The notes beneath the pieces were generated by a model, which saw nothing but the letters and a program-made list of their open reading frames with translations, was not told the origin of the DNA and did not search any database. DNA of 64,000 nt from CAG-238 sp963601575 (GTDB taxonomy: Bacteria; Bacillota; Clostridia; Peptostreptococcales; Anaerovoracaceae). The position numbers were made by a program, and so were the translations under genes. The stretch covers positions 1 through 64,000 of the forward strand of contig CAVCFO010000003.1 in assembly GCA_963601575.1 (NCBI GenBank). The letters run 5' to 3'. Shown here in pieces: positions 56,611-64,000 of the stretch (the first letter of the stretch is position 1; the number at the start of each line of letters is the position of its first letter).

Positions 56611-57240
56611 ATGATTACACCTTCTGATATAGAAAACAAACAATTTGGCAGAGTAAAAAAAGGATATGATCCCGACGAGGTGGATGATTTCCTGGATCTT
56701 GTCATTCTTGACATGGAAAAGCTCTTGCGCGAAAATCGCCAGCTGAAGGACGAGCTCAGTAAGGCTCATGTTCAGGTAGATAAGCACATGAGCAGCGAAA
56801 CTAGCGTATACGAAACACTAGAAGCAGCAAAATCCCTCATGAATGACATCGCAGCCAGCGCAGAGCGCAGGGCCGAAATCCTGCTCAAAAATGCAGAAAT
56901 GGAAGCAAATATCATCACAAAAGAAGCCAAGGAGTCTATTTCCAGACTCACCGAGGACGGAAATCGCCTGAAGACAAAGGTCGAAATGCTCAAGGGAAGA
57001 TATAAGAACCTCCTCGAAGCGGAGCTTGAGAGAATCGACTTTCTCGGAGAAGATCTGATCGAGGATTTCGAAAAGGACTTCATGCCCGCCTCAATGACCG
57101 AGCTAGGCGAAAAAGAACCCGCAAAAGCTGAGCCTGCAGTGGCTATCGAGTCAAGGACAGAGGCTGGGGCAGAGGCTGCCGAGGATCATGCCGGCAAAGA
57201 AAAAGAAGACCTCACCAAGACCATGGTGAACATCCGATGA
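56611..57240 (+). CDS. divIVA: DivIVA-family protein
   Basis: A 209-residue coiled-coil protein. The N-terminal lipid-binding domain ITPSDIENKQFGRVKKGYDPDEVDDFLD is typical; coiled coils follow at about 30-75 and 95-150, then an alanine/glutamate-rich tail. DivIVA marks poles and septa by negative curvature and recruits division or cell wall proteins. ATG 56611 has GGAGG upstream. It overlaps lspA by four bases. Confidence 0.93.
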   Translation: MITPSDIENKQFGRVKKGYDPDEVDDFLDLVILDMEKLLRENRQLKDELSKAHVQVDKHMSSETSVYETLEAAKSLMNDIAASAERRAEILLKNAEMEANIITKEAKESISRLTEDGNRLKTKVEMLKGRYKNLLEAELERIDFLGEDLIEDFEKDFMPASMTELGEKEPAKAEPAVAIESRTEAGAEAAEDHAGKEKEDLTKTMVNIR

Positions 57241-57740
57241 GATGGACAAAATACCTGATTATGGCAGCGATAATTGCGGCCGATCAGGTAGCCAAGCTTG
57301 CGGTACGCGCAAATCTTAAGATCGGCGAGTCGATACCTGTTATAGGAGATTTTTTCAAGCTGACGCATATCTCTAACTACGGCGGAGCGCTGAGCATGTT
57401 CGAGCATAATACCATGCTCCTGATAGGAATCCCGCTGATTGCAATAGCAGCTGCGATCTGGTATATGGAAAATCATAGACAGGCTCACTGGTCGCTATCA
57501 TATGCCGTGGTGCTGATTGCAGCAGGCGGTATCGGAAACCTTATCGACAGGATTACGCAGGGCTTTGTGACGGACTTTCTCGATTTCACATCGATTCCTA
57601 TGTGGGACTGGATATTTAATATAGCAGATATTGCCGTTTGCGCGGGATGCTTCCTGATGATTTTGTATATTTTCAAATTTGACAAGGCAGGCGAAAATCA
57701 AGCCCATGCGAAATCGGAGGATCCAAATGGAGCAGCATGA
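57237..57740 (+). CDS. lspA: Lipoprotein signal peptidase
   Basis: A 167-residue membrane aspartyl protease (four segments) with catalytic Asp104 in NLIDRI and Asp131 in FNIADIAV, plus AADQVAK near the start. It cuts signal peptides of lipoproteins such as the ZnuA-type protein at 43 kb. The conserved loop NxGAAFSxF is altered to NYGGALSMF. A C-terminal polar tail of about 15 residues is present. It overlaps rluD by 14 bp. Confidence 0.95.
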   Translation: MRWTKYLIMAAIIAADQVAKLAVRANLKIGESIPVIGDFFKLTHISNYGGALSMFEHNTMLLIGIPLIAIAAAIWYMENHRQAHWSLSYAVVLIAAGGIGNLIDRITQGFVTDFLDFTSIPMWDWIFNIADIAVCAGCFLMILYIFKFDKAGENQAHAKSEDPNGAA

Positions 57741-58659
57741 TAGATATACATTTTTAATAGACAAAGAAAATGAGAGCACTAGAATTGATTCTGTGCTTTC
57801 TTTGCTACTTCCGGAAACCTCTCGGAGCTTTATCCAAAAGCTCATCGAGAGCGGAGCACTCAGCCTAAACGGCGAGGTGATGACCTCAAAGAAATACAAG
57901 GTCTGCGCAGGGGACATGGTAAAGATCCTAATTCCCCCTCCGGAAAAGCTTTCGGTGGAGCCCGAGAACATCCCGCTTGACATCGTCTACGAGGACAGAG
58001 ATGTGCTGGTGGTGAATAAACCGAAGGGCATGGTGGTGCATCCTGCGGCAGGAAATTATACCGGAACCCTCGTAAATGCGGTGATGTATCACTGCGGGGA
58101 TAGGCTCTCGTCCATAAACGGGGTGATCAGGCCAGGGATCGTTCACCGCATCGACAAGGATACCAGCGGGCTTCTCATGATTGCAAAGAACGATGCGGCT
58201 CATGAGTCACTTTCAAAACAGCTTGCAGAGCATAGCATTACAAGGCGTTACAAGGCGCTAGTATATAATAATTTTACCCAGGATTGCGGAACGGTGGATG
58301 CGCCGCTTGGGCGCGACCAGAGAAACAGACTGAAGCGGGCGGTGACAGACCAAAATTCAAAGCGGGCGGTGACCCACTGGAGGGTAATGCAGCGCTTCGG
58401 AAATCATACCCTCATAGAGGCAAGATTAGAAACGGGCAGAACACACCAGATCAGGGTGCATATGGCATATATCAAACATCCGCTCGTAGGAGACCGGGTA
58501 TACGGACCCGCAAAACAGAGCCTCGCAAAGGACGGCCATATGCTCCACGCAGAGGTACTTGGGTTTGTCCATCCCAAAACCGGCGAGTATATGGAGTTTT
58601 TTCAGCCGCTGCCGGCAGAATTTCAAGATTTGATAGAGAGGTTACAAAATGGAAAATAA
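57727..58659 (+). CDS. rluD: RluA/RluD-family pseudouridine synthase
   Basis: A 310-residue enzyme: N-terminal S4 RNA-binding domain (about 15-75), then the synthase core with HRIDKDTSGLL (catalytic Asp143) and the C-terminal ARLETGRTHQIRVHMAYIKHPLVGDRVYG. It makes pseudouridines in 23S rRNA (helix 69 in RluD) or, in the YlyB group, an unassigned target. Start 57727 has GGAGG upstream. The lspA-rluD order is typical. Confidence 0.93.
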   Translation: MEQHDRYTFLIDKENESTRIDSVLSLLLPETSRSFIQKLIESGALSLNGEVMTSKKYKVCAGDMVKILIPPPEKLSVEPENIPLDIVYEDRDVLVVNKPKGMVVHPAAGNYTGTLVNAVMYHCGDRLSSINGVIRPGIVHRIDKDTSGLLMIAKNDAAHESLSKQLAEHSITRRYKALVYNNFTQDCGTVDAPLGRDQRNRLKRAVTDQNSKRAVTHWRVMQRFGNHTLIEARLETGRTHQIRVHMAYIKHPLVGDRVYGPAKQSLAKDGHMLHAEVLGFVHPKTGEYMEFFQPLPAEFQDLIERLQNGK

Positions 58660-59323
58660 GAAAAAAACTTTCAAACCCGGTGCGGTGCTCAGCCCCGTGC
58701 CTGCGGTCATGGTATCATGCGGCAATGGCGAGGAAAAGAACATTATCACCATCGCATGGACGGGGACCATAAATTCTGAGCCGCCCATGACATATATTTC
58801 GGTAAGAAAATCAAGGCACTCGCATAACATCATCAAAGAAAGCGGTGAGTTTGTCATCAATCTCGTGAGCGAAGATCTGACATTTGCGACGGACTACTGC
58901 GGCGTCAAGTCCGGGCGCGATGTGGACAAGTTCAAGGAGATGAAGCTGACGGCGCTCACATCGGAAAAGGTCTCATGCCCTGCAATCGCAGAGGCGCCGG
59001 TGAATCTGGAGTGCAAGGTGAAGGAAATTCGAAGCTTTCCGTCTCACGATATGTTCATAGCCCAGATCGTAAACATGAGGGTAAGCCAGGAGCTTGTGGA
59101 CGAAAAGGGCAAGATAGATTTTGCAGGCGCGGGCCTCGTTTCCTATGTTCACGGCGAATATTTCGGACTGAAGAAAAATCCCATCGGCAGGTTCGGATAT
59201 TCTGTGATGAAGCCAAGGACCAAGAAGCGCATGGGCAGGCAGCAGCACCAGGAGCGAGTCCGCAGAAACAGAAACGCGCGACTAGCTAAGACCGGGAATA
59301 AGACCGGGAATAAGAATAAGTAA
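58649..59323 (+). CDS. Flavin reductase family protein (FMN-binding split barrel)
   Basis: A 224-residue protein with an FMN-binding split barrel (about 10-190): KPGAVLSPVPAVMVSCG, NIITIAWTGTINSEPPMTYISVRKSRHSHNII, GEFVINLVSEDL. Such proteins bind FMN and reduce flavins or small substrates. The last 35 residues are extremely basic (KKRMGRQQHQERVRRNRNARLAKTGNKTGNKNK), unusual for the family and suggesting nucleic acid or ribosome association. It overlaps rluD by 11 bp. Confidence 0.88.
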   Translation: MENKKKTFKPGAVLSPVPAVMVSCGNGEEKNIITIAWTGTINSEPPMTYISVRKSRHSHNIIKESGEFVINLVSEDLTFATDYCGVKSGRDVDKFKEMKLTALTSEKVSCPAIAEAPVNLECKVKEIRSFPSHDMFIAQIVNMRVSQELVDEKGKIDFAGAGLVSYVHGEYFGLKKNPIGRFGYSVMKPRTKKRMGRQQHQERVRRNRNARLAKTGNKTGNKNK

Positions 59324-59339
59324 ATATTTGATTACGGAG

Positions 59340-59374
59340 AAACCGCCCTGCAAGAGTAAGACAGAGCGGTTTTT
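59340..59374 (+). terminator. Terminator of the lspA-rluD-flavin reductase unit
   Basis: AAACCGC (59340-59346) pairs with GCGGTTT (59366-59372), with inner CTG/CAG pairing, followed by a short T-run. Confidence 0.75.
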
Positions 59375-59512
59375 GGAATAGCTGCATTTTTTAATTTACC
59401 AAAAGAAGTGATGTGCTACAATAAAATAATGGGATTTCGGCCCCAAAGGACCGGTTCAAAAGGGGTATCATTTAAACTTCTCTATTCGAAATTTCTAAGT
59501 ATCTTTCACATC

Positions 59513-59623
59513 TCAGTCATCCGACTTAATGTAATCGATGCAGCTCTCACATACGTATCCGCCGTGAAATGCGACGATGTGATCTTGATTCCCGCATAGT
59601 GAACAATTACAACTCTTTTTCAT
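59513..59623 (-). CDS. 36-residue CxxC zinc-ribbon-like small protein
   Basis: Translation from ATG 59623 gives a 36-residue protein with CNCSLCGNQDH near the start and YVCESCIDYIKSDD at the end: two Cys-x2-Cys knuckles at residues 7/10 and 25/28, an extra Cys5, and a spacing expected for one zinc ion. A very strong GGAGGAGG lies nine bases upstream. The codons leave little doubt that it is real despite its length. It resembles the small orphan two-CxxC proteins of Clostridia; role unknown. The longer opposite-strand frame has no ribosome site. Downstream toward 59375 nothing else is seen. Confidence 0.75.
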   Translation of the reverse strand: MKKSCNCSLCGNQDHIVAFHGGYVCESCIDYIKSDD

Positions 59624-59717
59624 CTCTATACCTCCTCCTAAATGATTTATTAAGCCATTTCTAAGATGTAAGAAAATCATAAAACATTAGTCCCCAAAAA
59701 GAAAGAAAAAAATCGCG

Positions 59718-59870
59718 AAATGTAATAACTCGTACTTTAAATGTAATAATTCAGTCTTTAACCGTTTTCGCATAAAAAATCGTGTCAAATTGTGACGGGT
59801 AATTTAGCAAAAGAATGAAGAAAAAGCGGAGAAAAAGTATTGCATTTATGTACTAAATGTAATAAAATTC
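59718..59870 (+). promoter_or_regulatory. Promoter with three AAATGTAATAA repeats upstream of the ABC operon
   Basis: AAATGTAATAA occurs at 59718, 59739 and 59855. The third copy lies in a promoter: TTGCAT (59840-59845), 17-bp spacer, TAAAAT (59863-59868). The spacer contains the palindrome CATTTA-TGTAC-TAAATG (59843-59859). A repressor or activator recognising this motif is likely. Leader to the ATPase gene is about 45 nt. Confidence 0.6.
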
Positions 59871-59918
59871 TTTTGTATGTGAAAGCATCCACAAAACTAA
59901 ATAAGGAAGGGGTAATTT

Positions 59919-60641
59919 ATGGAGAAAAAGGATTCTGCGACAAGACCCGTTATTCAGGTGCGAAACCTGAGCAAGGTTTATGTAATGGGTCAGGAACATG
60001 TGATTGCCTTAAAAAACATCAATCTCGCCATAAACAGGGGTGAGATATGTTGTATTTTCGGCACATCCGGTTCCGGAAAGAGTACGCTGCTGAACCAGCT
60101 TGCAGGTCTTGAAAAACCGACCAGGGGAGATGTCTTGATCAACGGGCGGTCGATTTCGCGTATGAACGAGAACGAGCTTGCCGCCTTTAGACAGGAGCAT
60201 ATCGGTTTTGTCTTTCAGTCATATAATTTGCTGAAGGAGTTGACCTGCGTGGAGAATGTGGCGATGCCGCTGATGTTTCACGGCGTACCAAAGGATGTTC
60301 GCGAGCTGGAAGCAAAGAAAATGCTTCACAGGGTCGGACTTTTGCACAGGCTGAATCATTTTCCGGGGCAGATGTCCGGCGGACAGCAACAGAGGGCAGG
60401 AATCGCCAGAGCGTTTATCAGCAGGCCCGAGATCGTCTTTGCCGACGAGCCAACCGGAAATCTCGATTCAAAGACGACCAAAGAGGTCATGGAAATGATC
60501 AGGGATTTCGCAAGGAAATTTCACCAGACCATCGTGCTGGTATCCCACGATCCCGAAATGACCACCTATGCCGACCGCATAGTAACGCTCATCGACGGGC
60601 AGATCGTCAGCGACGAGAGAATGAATCACGAAGACGAATAA
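59919..60641 (+). CDS. ABC transporter ATP-binding protein, MacB/LolD type
   Basis: A 240-residue ATPase: Walker A GTSGSGKST near residue 47, Q-loop VFQSYNLL near 95, signature MSGGQQQRAGIARAF near 147, Walker B IVFADEPTGNLDSKTT near 169, H-loop SHD near 205. This is the MacB/LolD/FtsE class, which drives mechanotransmission or export, not import. GGAAGGGG site. The partners are the two genes downstream. Confidence 0.95.
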   Translation: MEKKDSATRPVIQVRNLSKVYVMGQEHVIALKNINLAINRGEICCIFGTSGSGKSTLLNQLAGLEKPTRGDVLINGRSISRMNENELAAFRQEHIGFVFQSYNLLKELTCVENVAMPLMFHGVPKDVRELEAKKMLHRVGLLHRLNHFPGQMSGGQQQRAGIARAFISRPEIVFADEPTGNLDSKTTKEVMEMIRDFARKFHQTIVLVSHDPEMTTYADRIVTLIDGQIVSDERMNHEDE

Positions 60642-60686
60642 GAGACGAATAAGAAAAGAGCAAATAATGAGATTGGGGAAATTATT

Positions 60687-62507
60687 ATGAAAAAGTTAAT
60701 TAAAAAATGTTTGATATTTAGCATGGCGCTGGCGATGATATTGACATCCATGAGCGCGTTTGCGTTTGCAGAGGAGACTGAAGCTTCAGCCTCAGATGAT
60801 CCGGAATATGTAGTAACGGGATATAGCATTACTAAATTGAACGGTAGCGATGTAAGTGCGGGGAAAATAGTTACCATAAACAAAGGTAATACAGTAACCA
60901 TTTCGGTGGATATAAAATTGAACACTACAGATAAAATTGTTAGCACCTACGAGGTATTGAGACATGAGGATAGTTTTAGTGGTGGCGATGCACCGACTAT
61001 GACATGGACAGAAGGTACTAATAAATACAACATTGTGGTGAAAGACCTGGTATACAAAGGAACAGGACAAAGCCTGGTGTTAATGGTGCAAAACGGAACG
61101 GGATATGACACTTTGAAAGTCACCGTTGTCGAGGCAAAGGAGTACACAGAGCCGACCACCGACAGCAGCGACAGCACCTATACTCCGGACAAGACTCCGG
61201 CTCCGAAGGCTATATTCAGCAGAAACGAGCTCACAAGCGATATCAAGGCAGGAGAGACCAGAACTGTAACAATAAATGTCAAGAACGTGGGTAAGGCCAA
61301 CATGACAAATCCTGTTCTCACGCTCACGCCGTCGGATGCCCTCATGATCGTAGGCGGCTCGACATCCTTTGAGATGTCATCTATAAACACGGGAAAGACC
61401 GGTTCTGTGAGCCTGCAGGTGAAGGCCCTCAGCAAGATCGAAAGCGCTAGCCAATATCTGGATGCGGAGCTTGACTATGACTATTATGACGGAACGAGCA
61501 CGACAAGCAATAGCGTCAAGGGCAAAGTCTCCATCCCGGCGACCGTAACCAAAACCGAAGATACGGCCACGGATGAGGCAGGAAATCCCGTGCCGAATAT
61601 TATAGTAACCAAATTCAGCTATGGCAACGAATCCGTTGCCGCAGGGAGCAATTTCACATTCTCCTTCAAATTCAAAAATACCAGCAGCGAGCTTAACGTA
61701 GACAACGTGGTAGTTACCGTGGACGGCGGGGAAAACCTCATGCTCAGCGGCAGCACTAACTCCTTCTTCTTTAACAAGATAAAGGCGGGCAGCTCCAAGA
61801 CCGTGAGCGTTCCGATGAAGGCGCTAAAAACTCTGGCGGTAAACTCCCAGGTGGTTTCCGTGAATTTCAAATATGAATATGTTGACCAGAACAAGAGAAC
61901 TCAGGCAACTTCGGATGCCAAGCTTTCGGTACCTGTTTATCAGCCGGACAAATTCGAAATAACGCAGCCGGTTCTTCCGGACTACATATCAGAGGGTGAG
62001 GAGGTAACCCTCACGCTCAATTATGTAAACAAGGGCAAGACCGAAGTTTCCAATGTGGAGGCGAGCCTTGAGGGAGATGTTACTTCCTCCAACTCTTTGC
62101 AAAATATCGGAAATCTCGAAGCCGGAAAGAGCGGAGCCATCGTATTTGCTGTAACCGCAGGAGCAGCGGGCGAAAACGAGTTTGATGTAAAGATCAGCTA
62201 CGAGGACAGCAACGGGGACACGAAAGAAAGGATTTTCCCGGTAACCATGTCCGTTCAGGCTATGGAGCCTTATGTTCCGGACGATAGTATCGACAATGGA
62301 GGAGATACAGGAGAAGAAACCGGAGGATTTAACTGGTGGATTCTTGCCGCTATCGCAGTCGTTCTTGCAATTGCGGCTACAATAATTCTCAAAAAGAGAA
62401 AAAAAGCAAAGGCAGCAAAGCAAGAGCAGGCGCTCTGGGACAGCTGGGATAATGAGCTTGGCAGCGATGAGGAAAGTGCAGGAAGCAATGACAAAGGGGA
62501 TAAATAA
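60687..62507 (+). CDS. Secreted, membrane-anchored CARDB/COG1361-like protein of the ABC operon
   Basis: A 606-residue protein: signal peptide (1-31, ending SAFAFAEE), several CARDB/immunoglobulin-like repeats (about 175-290, 305-425 and 425-530) each with a variant of the phrase ...ISEGEEVTLTLNYVNKGKTEVSNVEASLEGD and ...NIGNLEAGKSGAIVFAV, then one C-terminal membrane segment (WWILAAIAVVLAIAATIIL, about 555-573) and a charged cytoplasmic tail. It takes the place held by an HlyD/MacA-type adaptor in similar systems. The stop overlaps the permease start. Substrate unknown; surface assembly or peptide export is inferred. Confidence 0.85.
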   Translation: MKKLIKKCLIFSMALAMILTSMSAFAFAEETEASASDDPEYVVTGYSITKLNGSDVSAGKIVTINKGNTVTISVDIKLNTTDKIVSTYEVLRHEDSFSGGDAPTMTWTEGTNKYNIVVKDLVYKGTGQSLVLMVQNGTGYDTLKVTVVEAKEYTEPTTDSSDSTYTPDKTPAPKAIFSRNELTSDIKAGETRTVTINVKNVGKANMTNPVLTLTPSDALMIVGGSTSFEMSSINTGKTGSVSLQVKALSKIESASQYLDAELDYDYYDGTSTTSNSVKGKVSIPATVTKTEDTATDEAGNPVPNIIVTKFSYGNESVAAGSNFTFSFKFKNTSSELNVDNVVVTVDGGENLMLSGSTNSFFFNKIKAGSSKTVSVPMKALKTLAVNSQVVSVNFKYEYVDQNKRTQATSDAKLSVPVYQPDKFEITQPVLPDYISEGEEVTLTLNYVNKGKTEVSNVEASLEGDVTSSNSLQNIGNLEAGKSGAIVFAVTAGAAGENEFDVKISYEDSNGDTKERIFPVTMSVQAMEPYVPDDSIDNGGDTGEETGGFNWWILAAIAVVLAIAATIILKKRKKAKAAKQEQALWDSWDNELGSDEESAGSNDKGDK

Positions 62508-63874
62508 TGAAATTTTCAGATATTTGGAGAATGTGCGCAGATAATCTGAAAAGAAGAAAAGGGCGTACATTTTTGACGGTTCTGGGTGTTTTTATCGGAT
62601 GCTGTTCCATCATCGTGATGGTTTCGATCGGTATCGGCATGAGCGAGATGCAGGACCAAATGATTTCAAACATGGGGGATTTGACCATCGTAGAGGTTTA
62701 CCAGGGAGGTTCTCAGGATGGACAGACCGTAAAGCTTGACGACAATGCGGTTGACAGCTTTTCGGAAATTGCAGGTGTGCAGGCGGTATATCCAAAGTAC
62801 GAAAACTATGAGTACACTTTTAAGCTGTATGCCGGAGTAAATAACAGATACTGTGCAGAATATGCTACCATTATGGGAGTAAATACCGAAGCCATAGAAG
62901 ATATGGGAATAGAAATCATGGAGGGAACCACCGCCGGAAAGGGCAAGGATGAAGGCGTCTGCGGACAATACTTCGAGTATTCTTTCAAAGATACACTCAT
63001 GCCCGACGGAAGCAATACGGTCGACTACTGGTCATATATGTACGACGACCAGGGTAACCAGATCGAAAATCCGGAATTGCCGGATCCATATTTCGATGCC
63101 ATGTCAACTCCTGTAATTATACAGGCGCTGGCAAACGACGCAAATCAGACCGCATATGAGAGAGAAATCAAGATTACCGGAAGAACCAAACAGGATACCG
63201 CGAAGGGATGGGAAACTTCCCAGGGTCTTATGATCAGCGTAGATACCTTTAAGGACATCATTTCAAAGCTGACCGGAGTTCCGGTAGGAAAGACCGAATA
63301 TACCAGCATCAGCGTAAAGGCTACGGATATTGACAGCGTAGAAGATGTTGAAGCTGCCATCAAGGCGCTGGGATACAGCACCTCTTCCATGGCAAGCATC
63401 CGTGAGGAGATGCAAAAGAGCGCAAGACAGACTCAAATGATGCTTGGCGGACTTGGCGCGATCTCCCTTTTCGTTGCGGCAATCGGCATTACCAATACCA
63501 TGATAATGTCAATTTCCGAGCGCACAAAGGAGATAGGCATCATGAAGTCCCTGGGCTGCTATATCAGAGACATCCGCGCGCTCTTCCTTATGGAGGCAGG
63601 TGCAATCGGACTCATGGGCGGAATTTTCGGCAGCATCATCAGCCTATTGGCCTCGTGGATAATAAACATAGTATCCTTTGGCGGAGGCTTTACAAAGGAA
63701 GCTCTCAAGATGGCCATGTTCGGCGGAGAGAATGTTACTCGGGTTTCGGTGGTACCGCTGTGGCTGATTGCATTTGCAATCTGCTTCTCGATAATGATCG
63801 GTCTTGTTTCGGGCTACTACCCGGCAAACAAGGCTGTAAAGATACCGGCACTGGAAGCAATCAAGACAGAATAA
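62507..63874 (+). CDS. ABC transporter permease, MacB/FtsX type
   Basis: A 455-residue protein: one N-terminal membrane segment (RTFLTVLGVFIGCCSIIVMVSIGIGM), a large external domain (about 45-315), and three C-terminal segments around GGLGAISLFVAAIGITNTMIMSISERTKEIGIMKSLG, LMEAGAIGLMGGIFGSIISLLASW and the last LIAFAICFSIMIGLVSGYYPANKAVKIPALEAIKTE. This is the MacB topology. It overlaps the CARDB protein gene by one base, so the three parts are made together. Confidence 0.95.
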   Translation: MKFSDIWRMCADNLKRRKGRTFLTVLGVFIGCCSIIVMVSIGIGMSEMQDQMISNMGDLTIVEVYQGGSQDGQTVKLDDNAVDSFSEIAGVQAVYPKYENYEYTFKLYAGVNNRYCAEYATIMGVNTEAIEDMGIEIMEGTTAGKGKDEGVCGQYFEYSFKDTLMPDGSNTVDYWSYMYDDQGNQIENPELPDPYFDAMSTPVIIQALANDANQTAYEREIKITGRTKQDTAKGWETSQGLMISVDTFKDIISKLTGVPVGKTEYTSISVKATDIDSVEDVEAAIKALGYSTSSMASIREEMQKSARQTQMMLGGLGAISLFVAAIGITNTMIMSISERTKEIGIMKSLGCYIRDIRALFLMEAGAIGLMGGIFGSIISLLASWIINIVSFGGGFTKEALKMAMFGGENVTRVSVVPLWLIAFAICFSIMIGLVSGYYPANKAVKIPALEAIKTE

Positions 63875-63930
63875 AAAAGTAGCTTGGCAAGCTCCGCTGC
63901 TAGGCCCGAAAATGAAAGAGGTGATGCATC

Positions 63931-64000
63931 ATGAGGTGCCCGTTTTGCAGTAATCCCGATACGAAAGTTATAGACTCGCGTCCCACAGACGAGGGGTATG
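63931..64000 (+). CDS. nrdR: Transcriptional regulator NrdR, N-terminal part
   Basis: The window ends 23 codons into this gene. MRCPFCSNPDTKVIDSRPTD then EGY is the NrdR zinc-ribbon start (first CxxC of two). NrdR represses ribonucleotide reductase genes in response to ATP/dATP. A GAGGTGAT site precedes the ATG. The rest lies outside the window. Confidence 0.93.
   Translation, partial: MRCPFCSNPDTKVIDSRPTDEGY

Noticed and set aside
59408..59599. 63-codon plus-strand frame in the gap before the ABC operon
   Set aside because: No ribosome site, and it lies opposite the better supported 36-residue CxxC gene.

Overview
The window looks like chromosome of an anaerobic, amino-acid-fermenting member of the Bacillota (class Clostridia). 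The signs are PolC-type replicase, PyrR-style and L20-style mRNA leaders, SepF/DivIVA, clostridial gene order (phoH-ybeY-cdd-era-recO-glyS; pyrH-frr-uppS-cdsA-dxr-rseP-ispG-polC; ylxM-ffh-rpsP-khpA-rimM-trmD), and fermentation genes: 4-hydroxybutyryl-CoA dehydratase, an ornithine-racemase-family enzyme and a lysine-fermentation-derived sensor. Anaerovoracaceae (former Clostridiales Family XIII) is a guess from this mix, not shown by the sequence. Strong Shine-Dalgarno sites and ATGA stop/start overlaps are frequent. No tRNA, rRNA, IS element or CRISPR array was seen.

Layout. 1-1.7 kb: end of a thiolase, then abfD. 1.8-4.3 kb: two conserved small proteins, a secreted EndA-type nuclease, and rpsU-yqeY. 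4.4-12.7 kb: phoH-ybeY-cdd-era-recO, DUF4342, glyS, a shrunken pyruvate-phosphate-dikinase relative and a COG2426 membrane protein. 12.8-17.4 kb: a possible sigma-54 module. Its regulator joins a diaminohexanoate-dehydrogenase-like domain to a sigma-54 activator, and it sits between two targets (an NhaC antiporter and an 82-residue orphan), each with a close match to a -24/-12 promoter. 17.4-22.8 kb: uracil permease with a PyrR-type attenuator, ornithine-racemase-family enzyme, DUF4143 ATPase, a 40-bp periodic repeat and lexA. 23.2-30.8 kb: infC-rpmI-rplT with L20 leader, SLC13-like permease, rmuC, phosphoesterase, deoB, pdp. 30.9-41.1 kb: pyrH through polC. 41.1-50.1 kb (minus strand): zinc-type ABC uptake, a secreted transglutaminase-like protein, a YtrA-type GntR/ABC operon and an XRE regulator. 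50.3-59.4 kb: ylxM-ffh-rpsP-khpA-rimM-trmD, then an HlyD-like protein, yggS, sepF, divIVA, lspA, rluD and a flavin reductase. 59.5-64 kb: a 36-residue CxxC protein, an ABC system with a COG1361/CARDB-like membrane-anchored partner, and the start of nrdR.

Most unusual: (i) the sigma-54 regulator with a dead-looking dehydrogenase sensor and its two flanking -24/-12 promoters plus recurrent TGACCC half-sites; (ii) a dikinase homologue, at the place where ppdK often sits, that has lost the whole phosphohistidine domain and gained palindromes and 42-bp repeats; (iii) a PolC with no proofreading exonuclease insertion. All functional calls come from reading motifs and from memory of families; no database search was run.
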